This document shows positions 35,264 through 43,718 of a DNA stretch of 64,000 nucleotides, in pieces (the first letter of the stretch is position 1; each line of letters opens with the position of its first letter). Position numbers and translations under genes: made by a program. Source of the DNA: Pseudonocardia humida (GTDB lineage Bacteria; Actinomycetota; Actinomycetes; Mycobacteriales; Pseudonocardiaceae); NCBI RefSeq assembly GCF_023898865.1, contig NZ_JAGSOV010000006.1, positions 1 through 64,000 of the forward strand, in the 5' to 3' direction. The notes under the pieces are model-generated. The model saw only the letters and a program-made list of their open reading frames with translations. It ran no database searches and was not told the origin of the DNA.

Positions 35264-36040
35264 TCAGTCGCTGAGGTCCTGCAGGGCCCGCTGGGCGGCC
35301 TCCAGCTCGGCGCGCAGCCGCTCCACCCGCTCGAGCTGGCGCGTGCGGGCCGCTTCCAGCGAGGACTCGATGGCCTCGGTGACGACCGGCGGCAGGGCGC
35401 GCGCGGCCTTGGCCACCTCCCCCGGCGACACCGGCGTGGGCCGGACCGTGCGCTTCTTGCCCACGAGCACCTCCACCGACCACTCGCCCTCCGGCGTCGC
35501 GGTCAGCGTGACCACGACTCCGGCCGGCGGCCGCGCCGGCGCCCGGCCCGCGGACGGACGGGCGCGCTCGGCGGACGACGGAGCGGACGGCGGGGTGGAC
35601 GACGGCGGCGCGGACGACGGCGGTGCAGTCGATCGTGCGGACGGCCCGTCGGCGGCCTGGGGCGGCGGGACGACCGTGAGGGCGGGGGCCGCGGGGGCCG
35701 GAGCGGACCGCGGAGTCGGCACCGGGGCCCGCGGCGCCGGGGCGCTCTCCTGCTGCGCAGGTGCAGGCGCAGGCACTGCCGCCTTCGGGGCGCGCTTGCG
35801 GGTCGGGCGCACGCGGGTGAGCTCGTTGGGCGCGCAGAACATCGTGTCGCGCGAGCCGGCCGGGCGGACCTGGACGAAGTCGCCCTCCGGCGGGTCCCCG
35901 ATGGAGACGACCTTCGCCGAGCCCCCGGCCGGCACGCCCACCGCAGCCGCGGTGAACCACACGGTGACCGCCTTGCCCTCGCCCAGCTCGGCCCGCGCCC
36001 CCGCCAGGTCCTGCTCCGACAGCGAGCCCCCCTTCACCAT
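35264..36040 (-). CDS. DUF6319-like actinobacterial protein with a long Pro/Ala linker
   Basis: The N-terminal globular part (about residues 1-85) reads LGEGKAVTVWFTAAAVGVPA, VVSIGDPPEGDFVQVRP and FCAPNELTRVRP. A low-complexity linker rich in Pro, Ala and Ser runs to about residue 180. The C-terminal part has GEWSVEVLVGKKRTVRPTPV and a charged coiled-coil-like helix ending LRAELEAAQRALQDLSD. The family has no known function; the layout suggests a DNA- or protein-binding scaffold, and the region TVRPTPVSPGEV could contact nucleic acid. ATG 36040 follows a GAGGGG site. Confidence 0.65.
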   Translation of the reverse strand: MVKGGSLSEQDLAGARAELGEGKAVTVWFTAAAVGVPAGGSAKVVSIGDPPEGDFVQVRPAGSRDTMFCAPNELTRVRPTRKRAPKAAVPAPAPAQQESAPAPRAPVPTPRSAPAPAAPALTVVPPPQAADGPSARSTAPPSSAPPSSTPPSAPSSAERARPSAGRAPARPPAGVVVTLTATPEGEWSVEVLVGKKRTVRPTPVSPGEVAKAARALPPVVTEAIESSLEAARTRQLERVERLRAELEAAQRALQDLSD

Positions 36041-36227
36041 GTGCCTGCCCCTCTCACCCGATCGCCCCTGCTCCCGACTGCGCGCATTGTGCCCGGGTGC
36101 ACCGACAGCGCCGAACCGCCCGGACGTGATCTTCGTCCCGGGGCGGCGCCGGTCGGCAGGAGCACCCGACCGCGGCTGAACGGGGGCCGGATGCGCGGGA
36201 GCGCCGCGGACCGGGTAGGTCAACCGC

Positions 36228-36842
36228 GTGACGGAGCGCTTCGACGGGTTCATCGCCGGGCTGGGCACCGCGGCGGGCGTGCGGTTGGTGGTCGGGCACT
36301 GGCCGCGCTCGCCGTTCGGGCCGTTCACCGACGTCATGGTCGAGCAGCCGGACGGCCACCGGCTGCTGCTGGCCCCGACCGCGGCCGTCGCGGAGTTCAT
36401 CGCGGCCACCTACCGGTTCGACGAGGTCCGGGTGGGCCCGGTGACCGCCCGGACGGACGGCGTGCACTGGCGGGTCGAGGCGCCCTCGCTCGCCCTGGCC
36501 TTCAGCACCGGCGGTCGGGCACCGCTGGGCAGGCTGCTGCGGCTGGTACCCCGCGCGCTGGCCGTGCGGCCGGGCTGGATCGCGACCGTCGACGTCGTGG
36601 CCCGGTTGGTGCTGCCCGGCGTCCGCACGCGGGGCAGCGCCGGGGCCGGCCGGGAGGAGTTCTACGGCGCCCTCGACCTGCACCGCATCGAGGCGGCCGG
36701 TGCCACCTGGGACGGCACCGACCTCGGTCCGCTCGCCCCGGTCGACCCGCCGGTCCGCTTCGGGTTCGGCTCGACGCCGCGCGCCCCGTCGCTGACCCGG
36801 GTGGTCACCCTCGTGCGCGGCGCCCCGGTCGTCAGGCCCTGA
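36228..36842 (+). CDS. Conserved-looking hypothetical protein
   Basis: I do not recognise the family. The 204-residue product starts TERFDGFIAGLGTAAGVRLV and has few hydrophobic runs, many Arg/Gly/Pro residues and repeated short strands such as RLLLAPTAAVAEFIAATYRF and DGVHWRVEAPSLALAFSTGG. It looks like a soluble beta-rich protein. The GTG 36228 start follows the promoter-less gap after the DUF6319 gene. Its 3-prime end overlaps the convergent membrane-protein gene by 11 bases. Confidence 0.7.
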   Translation: MTERFDGFIAGLGTAAGVRLVVGHWPRSPFGPFTDVMVEQPDGHRLLLAPTAAVAEFIAATYRFDEVRVGPVTARTDGVHWRVEAPSLALAFSTGGRAPLGRLLRLVPRALAVRPGWIATVDVVARLVLPGVRTRGSAGAGREEFYGALDLHRIEAAGATWDGTDLGPLAPVDPPVRFGFGSTPRAPSLTRVVTLVRGAPVVRP

Positions 36843-37314
36843 CGGCGGTCCGGCGGCGGGCCCACGGGGCGCGGAAGCGGACCAGGAACCCGACCAGCAC
36901 CAGCACCAGCAGCGCCGCCCCGGCGTCGGTGACCAGGGTCGGCAGCAGCCCGGGAACGCCGAACCGGTCGTGCGAGGCCTGCAGCACGACGACCGGCACG
37001 AGTCCGGCGACCACCCCCGCGGCCTGCGTGGCGTTCACGACGAGCACGACGGCGAACACCCACGCGCGGCCGGTGAGCGCGAGCAGACCGACGGCGTTGC
37101 CGAGCAGGTAGGCGAGGCCGGTGACGCGCAGCGCGGCGACGAAGCCGGGCGCGTCCCGCTCGGCCGCCGCCGCGGACGTCCCGGCCAGGCGCATCGCGTG
37201 CGCGACGAGGTCGGTGTCGATGACCAGGAACGCCTGCGCCGCCGTGCCGAGCACGAAGACCGCCGAGCAGACGACGGTGAGCACCTGCAACGGGCGGGTC
37301 CAGAGCGTGTCCAC
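36832..37314 (-). CDS. Small four-helix membrane protein under TetR/tetO-like control
   Basis: The 160-residue protein has four membrane helices (near residues 8-30, 65-82, 85-108 and 125-145, for example VLTVVCSAVFVLGTAAQAFL and AALLVLVLVGFLVRF). It has no resemblance to the 12-14-helix tetracycline exporters. It resembles unnamed actinobacterial DUF4267/DoxX-sized proteins, but I cannot name it. GTG 37314 is 55 bases from a divergent TetR gene, with two operators between. It is therefore the likely regulated target. Confidence 0.75.
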   Translation of the reverse strand: MDTLWTRPLQVLTVVCSAVFVLGTAAQAFLVIDTDLVAHAMRLAGTSAAAAERDAPGFVAALRVTGLAYLLGNAVGLLALTGRAWVFAVVLVVNATQAAGVVAGLVPVVVLQASHDRFGVPGLLPTLVTDAGAALLVLVLVGFLVRFRAPWARRRTAVRA

Positions 37315-37324
37315 CCCAGTCCTC

Positions 37325-37343
37325 GCTCTATCACTGATAGAGC
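37325..37343. promoter_or_regulatory. tetO-like operator 1
   Basis: GCTCTATCACTGATAGAGC is a perfect 19-bp palindrome around a single central base. Its core CTATCA-N-TGATAG is the same as the operators of the Tn10 TetR protein. It lies ten bases from the membrane-protein start. Confidence 0.8.
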
Positions 37344-37344
37344 G

Positions 37345-37363
37345 ATCCTATCACCGATAGAGT
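37345..37363. promoter_or_regulatory. tetO-like operator 2
   Basis: A second copy reads TCCTATCACCGATAGAGT around the same core with one mismatch. Its centre is 20 bases from that of the first copy, which is about two helical turns. It ends six bases before the TetR start codon, so binding should repress tetR itself. Confidence 0.75.
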
Positions 37364-37369
37364 GCGGCG

Positions 37370-38008
37370 GTGGACGCACGCACCCCCCTCGACATCGACC
37401 GCATCACCCGGGCCGCGGTGGAGCTCCTCGACGAGGTCGGGCTGAGCGGCCTGTCGACCCGCAGGCTCGCGGCGAAGCTCGGCGTGCGGTCACCGACGCT
37501 CTACTGGCACGTGCGGGACAAGGCCGCGCTGCTCGACCTCGTCGCCGAGGCCGTGTGCGCGGACGCCTTCGACATCGACGCATCGCTGCCGTGGTGCGAC
37601 CAGCTGGCCGACGGGCTGCGCCAGTTCCGCGCGCTGCTGCTGGCCCACCGCGACGTCGCCGAGCTGCTGCGCGAGCGCCCGCCCACCGGGCCGCACCGGC
37701 TCGGGCACGTCGAGACGACCCTGCGCATCCTGCTCGGGGCCGGCTTCGACGGGCCCGACGCCGCCGCGATCAGCCGGTTGCTCACCGCGCACGTGCTGAG
37801 CTCGGTGCCGCCGCCGCGACCCCGTCCGGACCCCGCCGAGCTCGCCGCGATGCGCGAGCGGATGGCGGCCTACCCGAGCCTGCGCCGGGTGGCCCCGGAG
37901 TTCGATCGGCAGGACCCCGGCGCGGTCTTCGAGCTGGGCGTCCAGGTCATCCTGGACGGCCTGGCCGCGCGGCTGGCGCAACCGCCGCCGCCGGGGCCTC
38001 CGCGTTGA
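37370..38008 (+). CDS. TetR-family repressor with a classic TetR DNA-reading helix
   Basis: The 212-residue repressor has LSTRRLAAKLGVRSPTLYWH followed by VRDKAALLD. The matching stretch of Tn10 TetR(B) is [20 protein letters not shown], a very close match over the recognition helix. The C-terminal part looks like the TetR_C effector domain (LLLAHRDVAELLRERPPTGP, LLTAHVLSS). GTG 37370 is the start. It would bind the two tetO-like sites and control the divergent membrane protein. Its 3-prime end overlaps the convergent luciferase-like gene by 62 bases. Confidence 0.9.
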   Translation: MDARTPLDIDRITRAAVELLDEVGLSGLSTRRLAAKLGVRSPTLYWHVRDKAALLDLVAEAVCADAFDIDASLPWCDQLADGLRQFRALLLAHRDVAELLRERPPTGPHRLGHVETTLRILLGAGFDGPDAAAISRLLTAHVLSSVPPPRPRPDPAELAAMRERMAAYPSLRRVAPEFDRQDPGAVFELGVQVILDGLAARLAQPPPPGPPR

Positions 38009-39029
38009 CCTCGCCCACCAGCTCCAGCAACCGGGCGAGCTGGGCCAGCCGGGCGGGCACGTCCGCCCCGGCCGGACCGGCCCGCAGGGTGGTGACACCG
38101 GCGTCGCGGTAGCGGCGCAGCCGCTTACGGACCATGTCGTCGGTGCCGACGAGGTTGGTGCCCAGCCCGATCGCGGTGGGCACCCGCGCCCGGGCCGCGT
38201 CGCGGTCACCGGCCAACCACAGCCGCTGGACCTCGCGCACGTCCTCGTCGAAGCCCTGGCGGGCGAACGCCTCGACGTAGAAGTTGGCCCCGGCCGAGCC
38301 CATGGCGCCGAAGGTGAACGCGTAGCCCTCGGCGTGGCGGCGGCCGGCCTCCTCGACGTCGTCGGTGAGCTCCAGCCCGACGGCCACGGTCAGCTCGACC
38401 TCGCCGGGGTCGCGGCCGGCGGCGGCCGCGCCGGCCCGGATGGGGTCGAGGAAGGTCGCGGCGGTCTCGGGGAGGAAGGAGTTGCCGATCCAGCCGTCGG
38501 CCAGCTCGCCGGTCAGCCGCAGGTTGGCCGGGCCGAGCGCGGCGACGTGCACCGGCAGCGGCGTGGGTGGCATCCGGGCGCGCAGGGCCCGGCCGGCGCC
38601 GCCGGGCAGCGGCAGCTCGTAGAGCTCGCCCCGGTACTCGAGCCGCTCCCCGGCGCTCACCCGGCGCAGGATCTCGATGGTCTCGCGGGTGCGCCGCACG
38701 GGCCGGTCGAACCGCACGCCGTGCCAGCCCTCCATGACCTGCGGCCCGCTGGCCCCGATCCCGAGCACGAACCGGCCGCCCGACAGCGCCTGCAGCGACA
38801 GCGCCGACATCGCCAGCATGGCCGGCGTCCGGGCGCCGAGCTGGACGATCCCGCTGGCCAGCCGGATGGTCGAGGTCGAAGCGGCCAGGAAGGCCAGCGG
38901 GGTCAGCGCGTCGCCGGCCCAGTACTCCGCGGCCCACGCCGAGTCGGCGCCCAGCCGCTCGGCCTCGCGCACGTAGTCGACCATGCCGGGCTGCTCGGGC
39001 TGGGCGTTCACCCCGACGCGCAGGGTCAC
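37947..39029 (-). CDS. LLM-class flavin/F420-dependent oxidoreductase
   Basis: The TIM-barrel pattern is clear: ERLGADSAWAAEYWAGDALT, STSTIRLASGIVQLGARTPA, MLAMSALSLQALSGGRFVLG, IGASGPQVMEGWHGVRF and PVHVAALGPANLRLTGELAD. It is 360 residues long. These enzymes use F420 or FMN to oxidise or reduce a varied set of substrates. GTG 39029 overlaps the stop of the SRPBCC gene by four bases. The C-terminal Pro/Ala tail lies in the region that overlaps the TetR gene on the other strand. Confidence 0.88.
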   Translation of the reverse strand: MTLRVGVNAQPEQPGMVDYVREAERLGADSAWAAEYWAGDALTPLAFLAASTSTIRLASGIVQLGARTPAMLAMSALSLQALSGGRFVLGIGASGPQVMEGWHGVRFDRPVRRTRETIEILRRVSAGERLEYRGELYELPLPGGAGRALRARMPPTPLPVHVAALGPANLRLTGELADGWIGNSFLPETAATFLDPIRAGAAAAGRDPGEVELTVAVGLELTDDVEEAGRRHAEGYAFTFGAMGSAGANFYVEAFARQGFDEDVREVQRLWLAGDRDAARARVPTAIGLGTNLVGTDDMVRKRLRRYRDAGVTTLRAGPAGADVPARLAQLARLLELVGEVNAEAPAAAVAPAARPGRPG

Positions 39030-39520
39030 CGCGGCGCCCCCTCGGCGAGGCGCTTGATGCCCTCGACGGTGGCCAGCATGTTCGCCTCGAACTCCCGCAG
39101 CCGCCGGGCCACGATCCGCTCCTCCTTGTCGGGCATGCGGTCGATGGCCAGGCTCAGCCCGGAGCGGGCCGGACCCATCCGGGTGCCCTGGCGCAGCCGG
39201 ACGCCGTCGGGGCCGTCATCGAGCTCGAACCACCAGCTCGAGGAGGGGTTGTCCGGATCGGAGACGGCCCAGCCGAACGCCCGCGGCGGCTCGAACCGGT
39301 TCACCGTGGAGGTGGTCTCCCACTCCCCCAGCGCGTCGTGCCGGCTGCGCCCGACGAACCGCGCGGCCAGCCGCGGGCCCTCGTCCAGCCAGGTGGCCCC
39401 GACGAACTCCGCGGAGAACCGGGCCGGCAGGTCGATGTCGGTCACCAGCTCCCACACCCGCTGCACGGGGGCCTCGACCAGCACCTCGACCTGCACGGAC
39501 GGCCCGTCGGCGTACCTCAC
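39026..39520 (-). CDS. SRPBCC (polyketide cyclase/START-like) family protein
   Basis: The 164-residue protein starts VQVEVLVEAPVQRVWELVTD, the hallmark first strand and helix of the START-like helix-grip fold, then DLPARFSAEFVGATWLDEGP and NRFEPPRAFGWAVSDPDNPS. These proteins bind hydrophobic ligands. Its stop overlaps the luciferase-like oxidoreductase start (GTGA), so the two probably act on the same small molecule. Confidence 0.85.
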   Translation of the reverse strand: MRYADGPSVQVEVLVEAPVQRVWELVTDIDLPARFSAEFVGATWLDEGPRLAARFVGRSRHDALGEWETTSTVNRFEPPRAFGWAVSDPDNPSSSWWFELDDGPDGVRLRQGTRMGPARSGLSLAIDRMPDKEERIVARRLREFEANMLATVEGIKRLAEGAPR

Positions 39521-39610
39521 CGGCCGCTCCTCCCGTCGGCACCGGCGTCGGCTCCGACGTCGGCGCGGAGTTGAGTTGCGAAACGCAACGGAGCGACCGT
39601 AGCAACGGTC

Positions 39611-40615
39611 CTACCCGGTGACAACCCGCTCGCGACCGGGCGCCGCCGCGGCGTCCGGCGACGGGACCGGGTCCCGGTACCAGGCCAGGGTCCGCGCCAC
39701 CCCGTCCGCCCACGGCACGGGGTCGAAGCCGGGGAAGCGCGCGGCGAAGGCGGAGCCGTCGACCACGAACGGCATCTCGAACTGGTAGACCAGCTCGGCC
39801 CCCTCGCGGGCCAGCGGCCAGACCGCGGCCAGCCGGCGCGCCAGCGGGCTCCCGATCCGCAGCAGCGGGGCGCGCGAGCCCGTGCCGGCCCGGACCAGCC
39901 CGACCAGTTCGCGCCCGGTCAGCGGGGCCGGGTGCGGGACGTGCCACACGCGGCCCAGCAGCGGGTCCGCGGCGCGGTCGTCGGGCTCCTCGCCCAGCGT
40001 GGCCAGCACGCGCGCGAAGTCGCCGATGTAGGTCGGGGTCAGCGGCCGGTCCAGCGCGCCGATCCACCGCGGGGGGCGCCCGGCGACGGCCGCGCCGAAC
40101 AGCCCGGCACCCAGCACCGACTCGACCAGCGGGCCGTACAGCTCGCCGGCCCGCCCGATCACGGTCGGGCAGGTGCCGCGGGCGTGCGCGGCCAGCACCG
40201 CCTCGGCGAGCCACGCGCGCAGCACGCCCTTGCCCCCGACCGGGCGCGCCGGGGTCGACTCGGTCATCGGCGCGTCGACCCGCCCGTACATCCACGTGTC
40301 GTCGGCGAAGACCAGCCGGGCGCCCGCCGCCGCGGCGCCCTCGATCGTGCCCCGCACCGCGGCCGGGAACGTGCTGGTCCAGGCGGCGAACGGCGGGTTG
40401 ACGCAGTTGTAGACCGCCGTGGCGCCGCGGCAGACCTCCCGCATGGACGCGGCGTCGGTGGCGTCGCCCGCGGCCACCTCGACGTCGGCGCCGTGGCGCC
40501 CGGTGCCGCCGCGGTTGACCGCCCGGACCCGGTGACCGCGCCGGCGCAGCTCGTGCACCAGCGCGGTGCCGGTCCCCCCGGTCGCGCCCACGACGACGTG
40601 CAGGTCGCGTTCCAT
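39611..40615 (-). CDS. NAD(P)-dependent epimerase/reductase, predicted target of the BTAD regulator
   Basis: The 334-residue extended-SDR protein begins LHVVVGATGGTGTALVHELR and has VYNCVNPPFAAWTSTFPAAV, RLVFADDTWMYGRV and PTVIGRAGELYGP. The usual YxxxK is not evident, so activity may be reductase-like or regulatory. ATG 40615 has GGAGGAG seven bases upstream. Its promoter region contains three 11-bp-spaced heptamers and it is divergent from the BTAD regulator gene, the standard place for a SARP target. Confidence 0.82.
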   Translation of the reverse strand: MERDLHVVVGATGGTGTALVHELRRRGHRVRAVNRGGTGRHGADVEVAAGDATDAASMREVCRGATAVYNCVNPPFAAWTSTFPAAVRGTIEGAAAAGARLVFADDTWMYGRVDAPMTESTPARPVGGKGVLRAWLAEAVLAAHARGTCPTVIGRAGELYGPLVESVLGAGLFGAAVAGRPPRWIGALDRPLTPTYIGDFARVLATLGEEPDDRAADPLLGRVWHVPHPAPLTGRELVGLVRAGTGSRAPLLRIGSPLARRLAAVWPLAREGAELVYQFEMPFVVDGSAFAARFPGFDPVPWADGVARTLAWYRDPVPSPDAAAAPGRERVVTG

Positions 40616-40659
40616 CTCGCTCTCCTCCCGATCGGTCGGCCCCACCGTCCCCGGCCCGG

Positions 40660-40699
40660 CTGGGAGATCACTGGGACGCCGCTGAGAGCGAGCTCCCAG
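40660..40699. promoter_or_regulatory. SARP-type heptamer repeats, epimerase/regulator gap
   Basis: On the plus strand CTGGGAG (40660), CTGGGAC (40671) and CTGAGAG (40682) are separated by four bases each, an 11-bp period. An inverted CTCCCAG (40693) continues the same phase. AGATCACTGGGA and TCCCAGTGATCT also form a perfect 12-bp inverted repeat here. SARP regulators bind direct heptamers at 11-bp spacing near the -35. The BTAD regulator gene starts 64 bases away. Confidence 0.65.
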
Positions 40700-40762
40700 T
40701 GATCTTCGGACGGTGCGGCGGGTACCGTCGGTCGGCACGCTGAGCAGGCCTGAGGAGCGTCG

Positions 40763-43615
40763 ATGACCCGTCCGGCGGCGGATCCGGTGACCGGTCCCGC
40801 GGTGACGGCACCGGGGTCGGTCTCGGTGTCGGTGCTCGGGCCGCTCACCGCCACCGTCGACGGCCGCCCGGTCGACCTGCGCGGTCCCCGCCAGCGCGCC
40901 GTGCTCGCCGCGCTCGTGCTGGCCGGCCCGCGGGTCGTCACGGTCGACCGGCTGCTGGCCGACGTCTGGGGCGACGCCGCGCCGGGGGTCGGGACGCTGC
41001 ACTACTACGTCTCGCAGATCCGGCACGCTCTGGAACCGTCGCGGGCGCGCGGCGAGCCGCCTGCGGTCGTCGTCCGGCAGGGGCCGGGGTACGCGCTGCG
41101 CCTGCCGGACGAGGCGGTCGACGCCCGGCGGTTCGCCCGGCTGGCCGCCGAAGGCGCGCAGGCCCTGGCCGACGGGCGGCCGCGGGCCGTCGAGCTGCTG
41201 GAGGCGGCGCTGGGGCTGTGGCGCGGGCCGGCCTACGCCGACGTGGCCGACGCCGGGTTCCTGGCCCCGGAGCTGACCCGGCTGGGCGAGCTGCGGCTGG
41301 CCGCCGCCGAGGACCTGATCGACGCCCGGCTGCGGGCCGGCGACACCGCGGTCGCGGTGGCGACCGCGCGGGAGCACACCGCCCGCCACCCGCTGCGCGA
41401 GCGCGGCTGGGAGCTGCTGGTCCTGGCGCTGTCGCGGGCCGGGCGCCAGGCCGAGGCGCTGGCCGCGGTGGCCACGGTGCGCCGGCTGCTCGCCGAGGAG
41501 CTCGGGCTCGACCCCGGGCCCGGTCTGCTGCGGGTCGAGGCCGCCGTGCGGGCCCAGGAGACCGCACCCCCCGCGCCTGCTCCGCGGGCCCCGGCGCCGA
41601 GCGCCGCGATACCGGTGCCCCTCACCGCGATGGTCGGGCGCGACGAGCTGCTCGCCGAGGTCGTCGCCGACCTCGGGGACCACCGGCTGGTCACGCTGAC
41701 CGGGCCGGGCGGGGTCGGCAAGACGCGGCTGGCCCTGGAGGTCGCCGCCCGGCTCGGGCCGGCGACCGACGCCGTGCTCGTCGAGCTGGCCGTCCTGGAC
41801 GACCCGGCCCTGCTGACGACGACCCTGGCCGCGGCACTCGGGCTGAGCGCGGCCGAACCGGCCGCGCTGGCCGGGCTGCTCGGCGGGCGAGCGGTGCTGG
41901 TGCTGCTGGACAACTGCGAGCACCTGGTGGGCGCGGTCGCCGGGCTGCTCGCGGACCTGCTGGCGCGCTGCCCCGGACTGCGGGTGCTGGCCACCAGCCG
42001 GGCCACCCTGGAGCTGCCCGGCGAGCTGGTGCGCGAGGTGCCGCCGCTGGACCCGGCCGGGGCGGCGACCCGGTTGTTCGTCCAGCGCGCGCGATCGGCG
42101 GCCCCGGGGTGGCGGCCCGACGCCGCGGAGCTGGCCGCGGTCGCCCGGGTCTGCGCGCAGCTCGACGGGCTGCCGCTGGCCGTGGAGCTGGCCGCGACCC
42201 GCATGCGGGTGCTCTCCGCCGAGGAGCTCGCGGCGGCGATCGACCGGTCGCGGCTGGCGCTGCCGTCCGACGGCCAGGGCGGCGCCCCGGCCCACCAGCG
42301 CGGGATGGAGCGCACGGCGGACTGGAGCTACTCCTCGCTCGACGAGCCCCAGCGGCGGATGTTCCGCAGGCTCGCGGTGTTCGCCGGGCCGTTCGACCTG
42401 GCCGCGGCCGCGGCGCTGGCCGAGCCGGGCACCGCCCGCCCGGACGACCCGTTCGACGACGCGGTCCCGCTGGTGGCCGGGCTGGTCCGGCGCTCGCTGC
42501 TGGCCACCGTGCCCGGAGCGGGGCCGCGCCGGTTCCGGATGCTGCGCACGCTGCGCGAATTCGCGCTGCTGCGGGCGGGCGCCGGGGAACGGGCCGCGAC
42601 CGAGGCCGCGCACCGCCGGTTCGTGCTGCGCGCGGCGGTGGCCGCCGAGCGGGAGATCCGCGGTCCGGCGGCCGCCGCGACGATGGCCGGGCTGCGCCGC
42701 GACCGCGCCGAGCACCGCGCCGCCCTGGGCTCGGCGCTGGCCGCGGGCGACGCGAGCGCGGCGGCCGGGCTGTGCGCGGCGCTGTCGTGGTTCTGGTACC
42801 GCGACGGGGCGATCGGCGAGGGCCTGCGCTTCGCCGCGGCCGCGCTCGACCTGCCCGGCGCCGTCGAGGACGGCCTGCGCGCCCAGGTGCTGCACGGCAC
42901 GGGCGGCCTGCGCTACCTCGCCGCCGACGCGGCGGGCGCGGCCCGGGCCCTGCGCACGGCCACCGAGCTGGCCGCGGCCGCGGGCGAGGCGGTGCTCACC
43001 GCCCACTCCGCGGCCTGGCTGGCGCACATGCGGACCTTCCTCGACCCGGCGGCCGAGGCGCTGGCCGCGGCCGAGGCGGCCGCCGAGGCGGCCGCCGGCA
43101 CCGAGCCGTGGGTGCACGCGGAGGCGCTGATGATCGCCGGCATGGCCCGCAGGCGCACCGGGGCCGCGCCGGCGCGGCCGGTGCTGGCCCGGGCCGTCGA
43201 CGTGGCCGAGGCGGCCGGGCACGGCTGGGCCGTGGTCTCCTCGACCTGGGCGCTGATGAAGGCCGCGGTCGACGACGGCGATCTCGACGCGGCCCTGGCC
43301 GCCGCGGCCCGCATGCGCGGGCCGCTGAGTGCCGACGGCGACGTCACGTCCTGGCTCGTGCTGGTGCACACGACGGCCGGGGTGCTCGCCGGGACCGGCC
43401 GGGCCGCCGAGGCGGCGACGCTGATGGGCGCGGTCGACGCGCTCGGCGAGCGGGTGGGGTTCCATCCCGGGCGGATGGACCCGGTGGACGGTCCGCGCGA
43501 GGCGGAGGCGGTGCGCGCCGCGCTCGACCCCGCCGACCTGGCCCGCCACCTCGCCCGGGGCCGCGACCTCGGGCGCGCGGAGGTCGACGCGCTGCTCGGG
43601 GAGCTGCTCGGCTGA
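40763..43615 (+). CDS. BTAD/AfsR-type transcriptional regulator with NB-ARC ATPase
   Basis: The 950-residue regulator has an OmpR-like winged helix (about 20-105: VSVLGPLTATVDGRPVDL, TLHYYVSQIRHALEPS) and a BTAD helical domain (to about 260: AREHTARHPLRERGWELLVL and LARALAVYRRL-type helices). An NB-ARC ATPase follows, with Walker A TGPGGVGKTRLALEVA and Walker B VLVLLDNCEHL. A long alanine-rich helical repeat region ends the protein. This layout is like AfsR and SARP activators of secondary metabolism. It sits between two divergent or convergent oxidoreductase genes that both carry matching heptamer repeats, which makes it their likely activator. Confidence 0.9.
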   Translation: MTRPAADPVTGPAVTAPGSVSVSVLGPLTATVDGRPVDLRGPRQRAVLAALVLAGPRVVTVDRLLADVWGDAAPGVGTLHYYVSQIRHALEPSRARGEPPAVVVRQGPGYALRLPDEAVDARRFARLAAEGAQALADGRPRAVELLEAALGLWRGPAYADVADAGFLAPELTRLGELRLAAAEDLIDARLRAGDTAVAVATAREHTARHPLRERGWELLVLALSRAGRQAEALAAVATVRRLLAEELGLDPGPGLLRVEAAVRAQETAPPAPAPRAPAPSAAIPVPLTAMVGRDELLAEVVADLGDHRLVTLTGPGGVGKTRLALEVAARLGPATDAVLVELAVLDDPALLTTTLAAALGLSAAEPAALAGLLGGRAVLVLLDNCEHLVGAVAGLLADLLARCPGLRVLATSRATLELPGELVREVPPLDPAGAATRLFVQRARSAAPGWRPDAAELAAVARVCAQLDGLPLAVELAATRMRVLSAEELAAAIDRSRLALPSDGQGGAPAHQRGMERTADWSYSSLDEPQRRMFRRLAVFAGPFDLAAAAALAEPGTARPDDPFDDAVPLVAGLVRRSLLATVPGAGPRRFRMLRTLREFALLRAGAGERAATEAAHRRFVLRAAVAAEREIRGPAAAATMAGLRRDRAEHRAALGSALAAGDASAAAGLCAALSWFWYRDGAIGEGLRFAAAALDLPGAVEDGLRAQVLHGTGGLRYLAADAAGAARALRTATELAAAAGEAVLTAHSAAWLAHMRTFLDPAAEALAAAEAAAEAAAGTEPWVHAEALMIAGMARRRTGAAPARPVLARAVDVAEAAGHGWAVVSSTWALMKAAVDDGDLDAALAAAARMRGPLSADGDVTSWLVLVHTTAGVLAGTGRAAEAATLMGAVDALGERVGFHPGRMDPVDGPREAEAVRAALDPADLARHLARGRDLGRAEVDALLGELLG

Positions 43616-43718
43616 GCGGGTGCCGGGCGCTCCCCGAGCAGCGGGGCTCACGGCTGCGGCGCTGGACCGGTGCGGTGCCGGTGCGCCGCCCGGGTCAGCA
43701 TCGCGTCCAGCCACCCGC

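Noticed and set aside
40616..43714. The minus-strand open frame that extends the epimerase upstream to 1367 residues
   Set aside because: The extension is antisense to the BTAD regulator, has no family match, and a GGAGGAG site supports ATG 40615.
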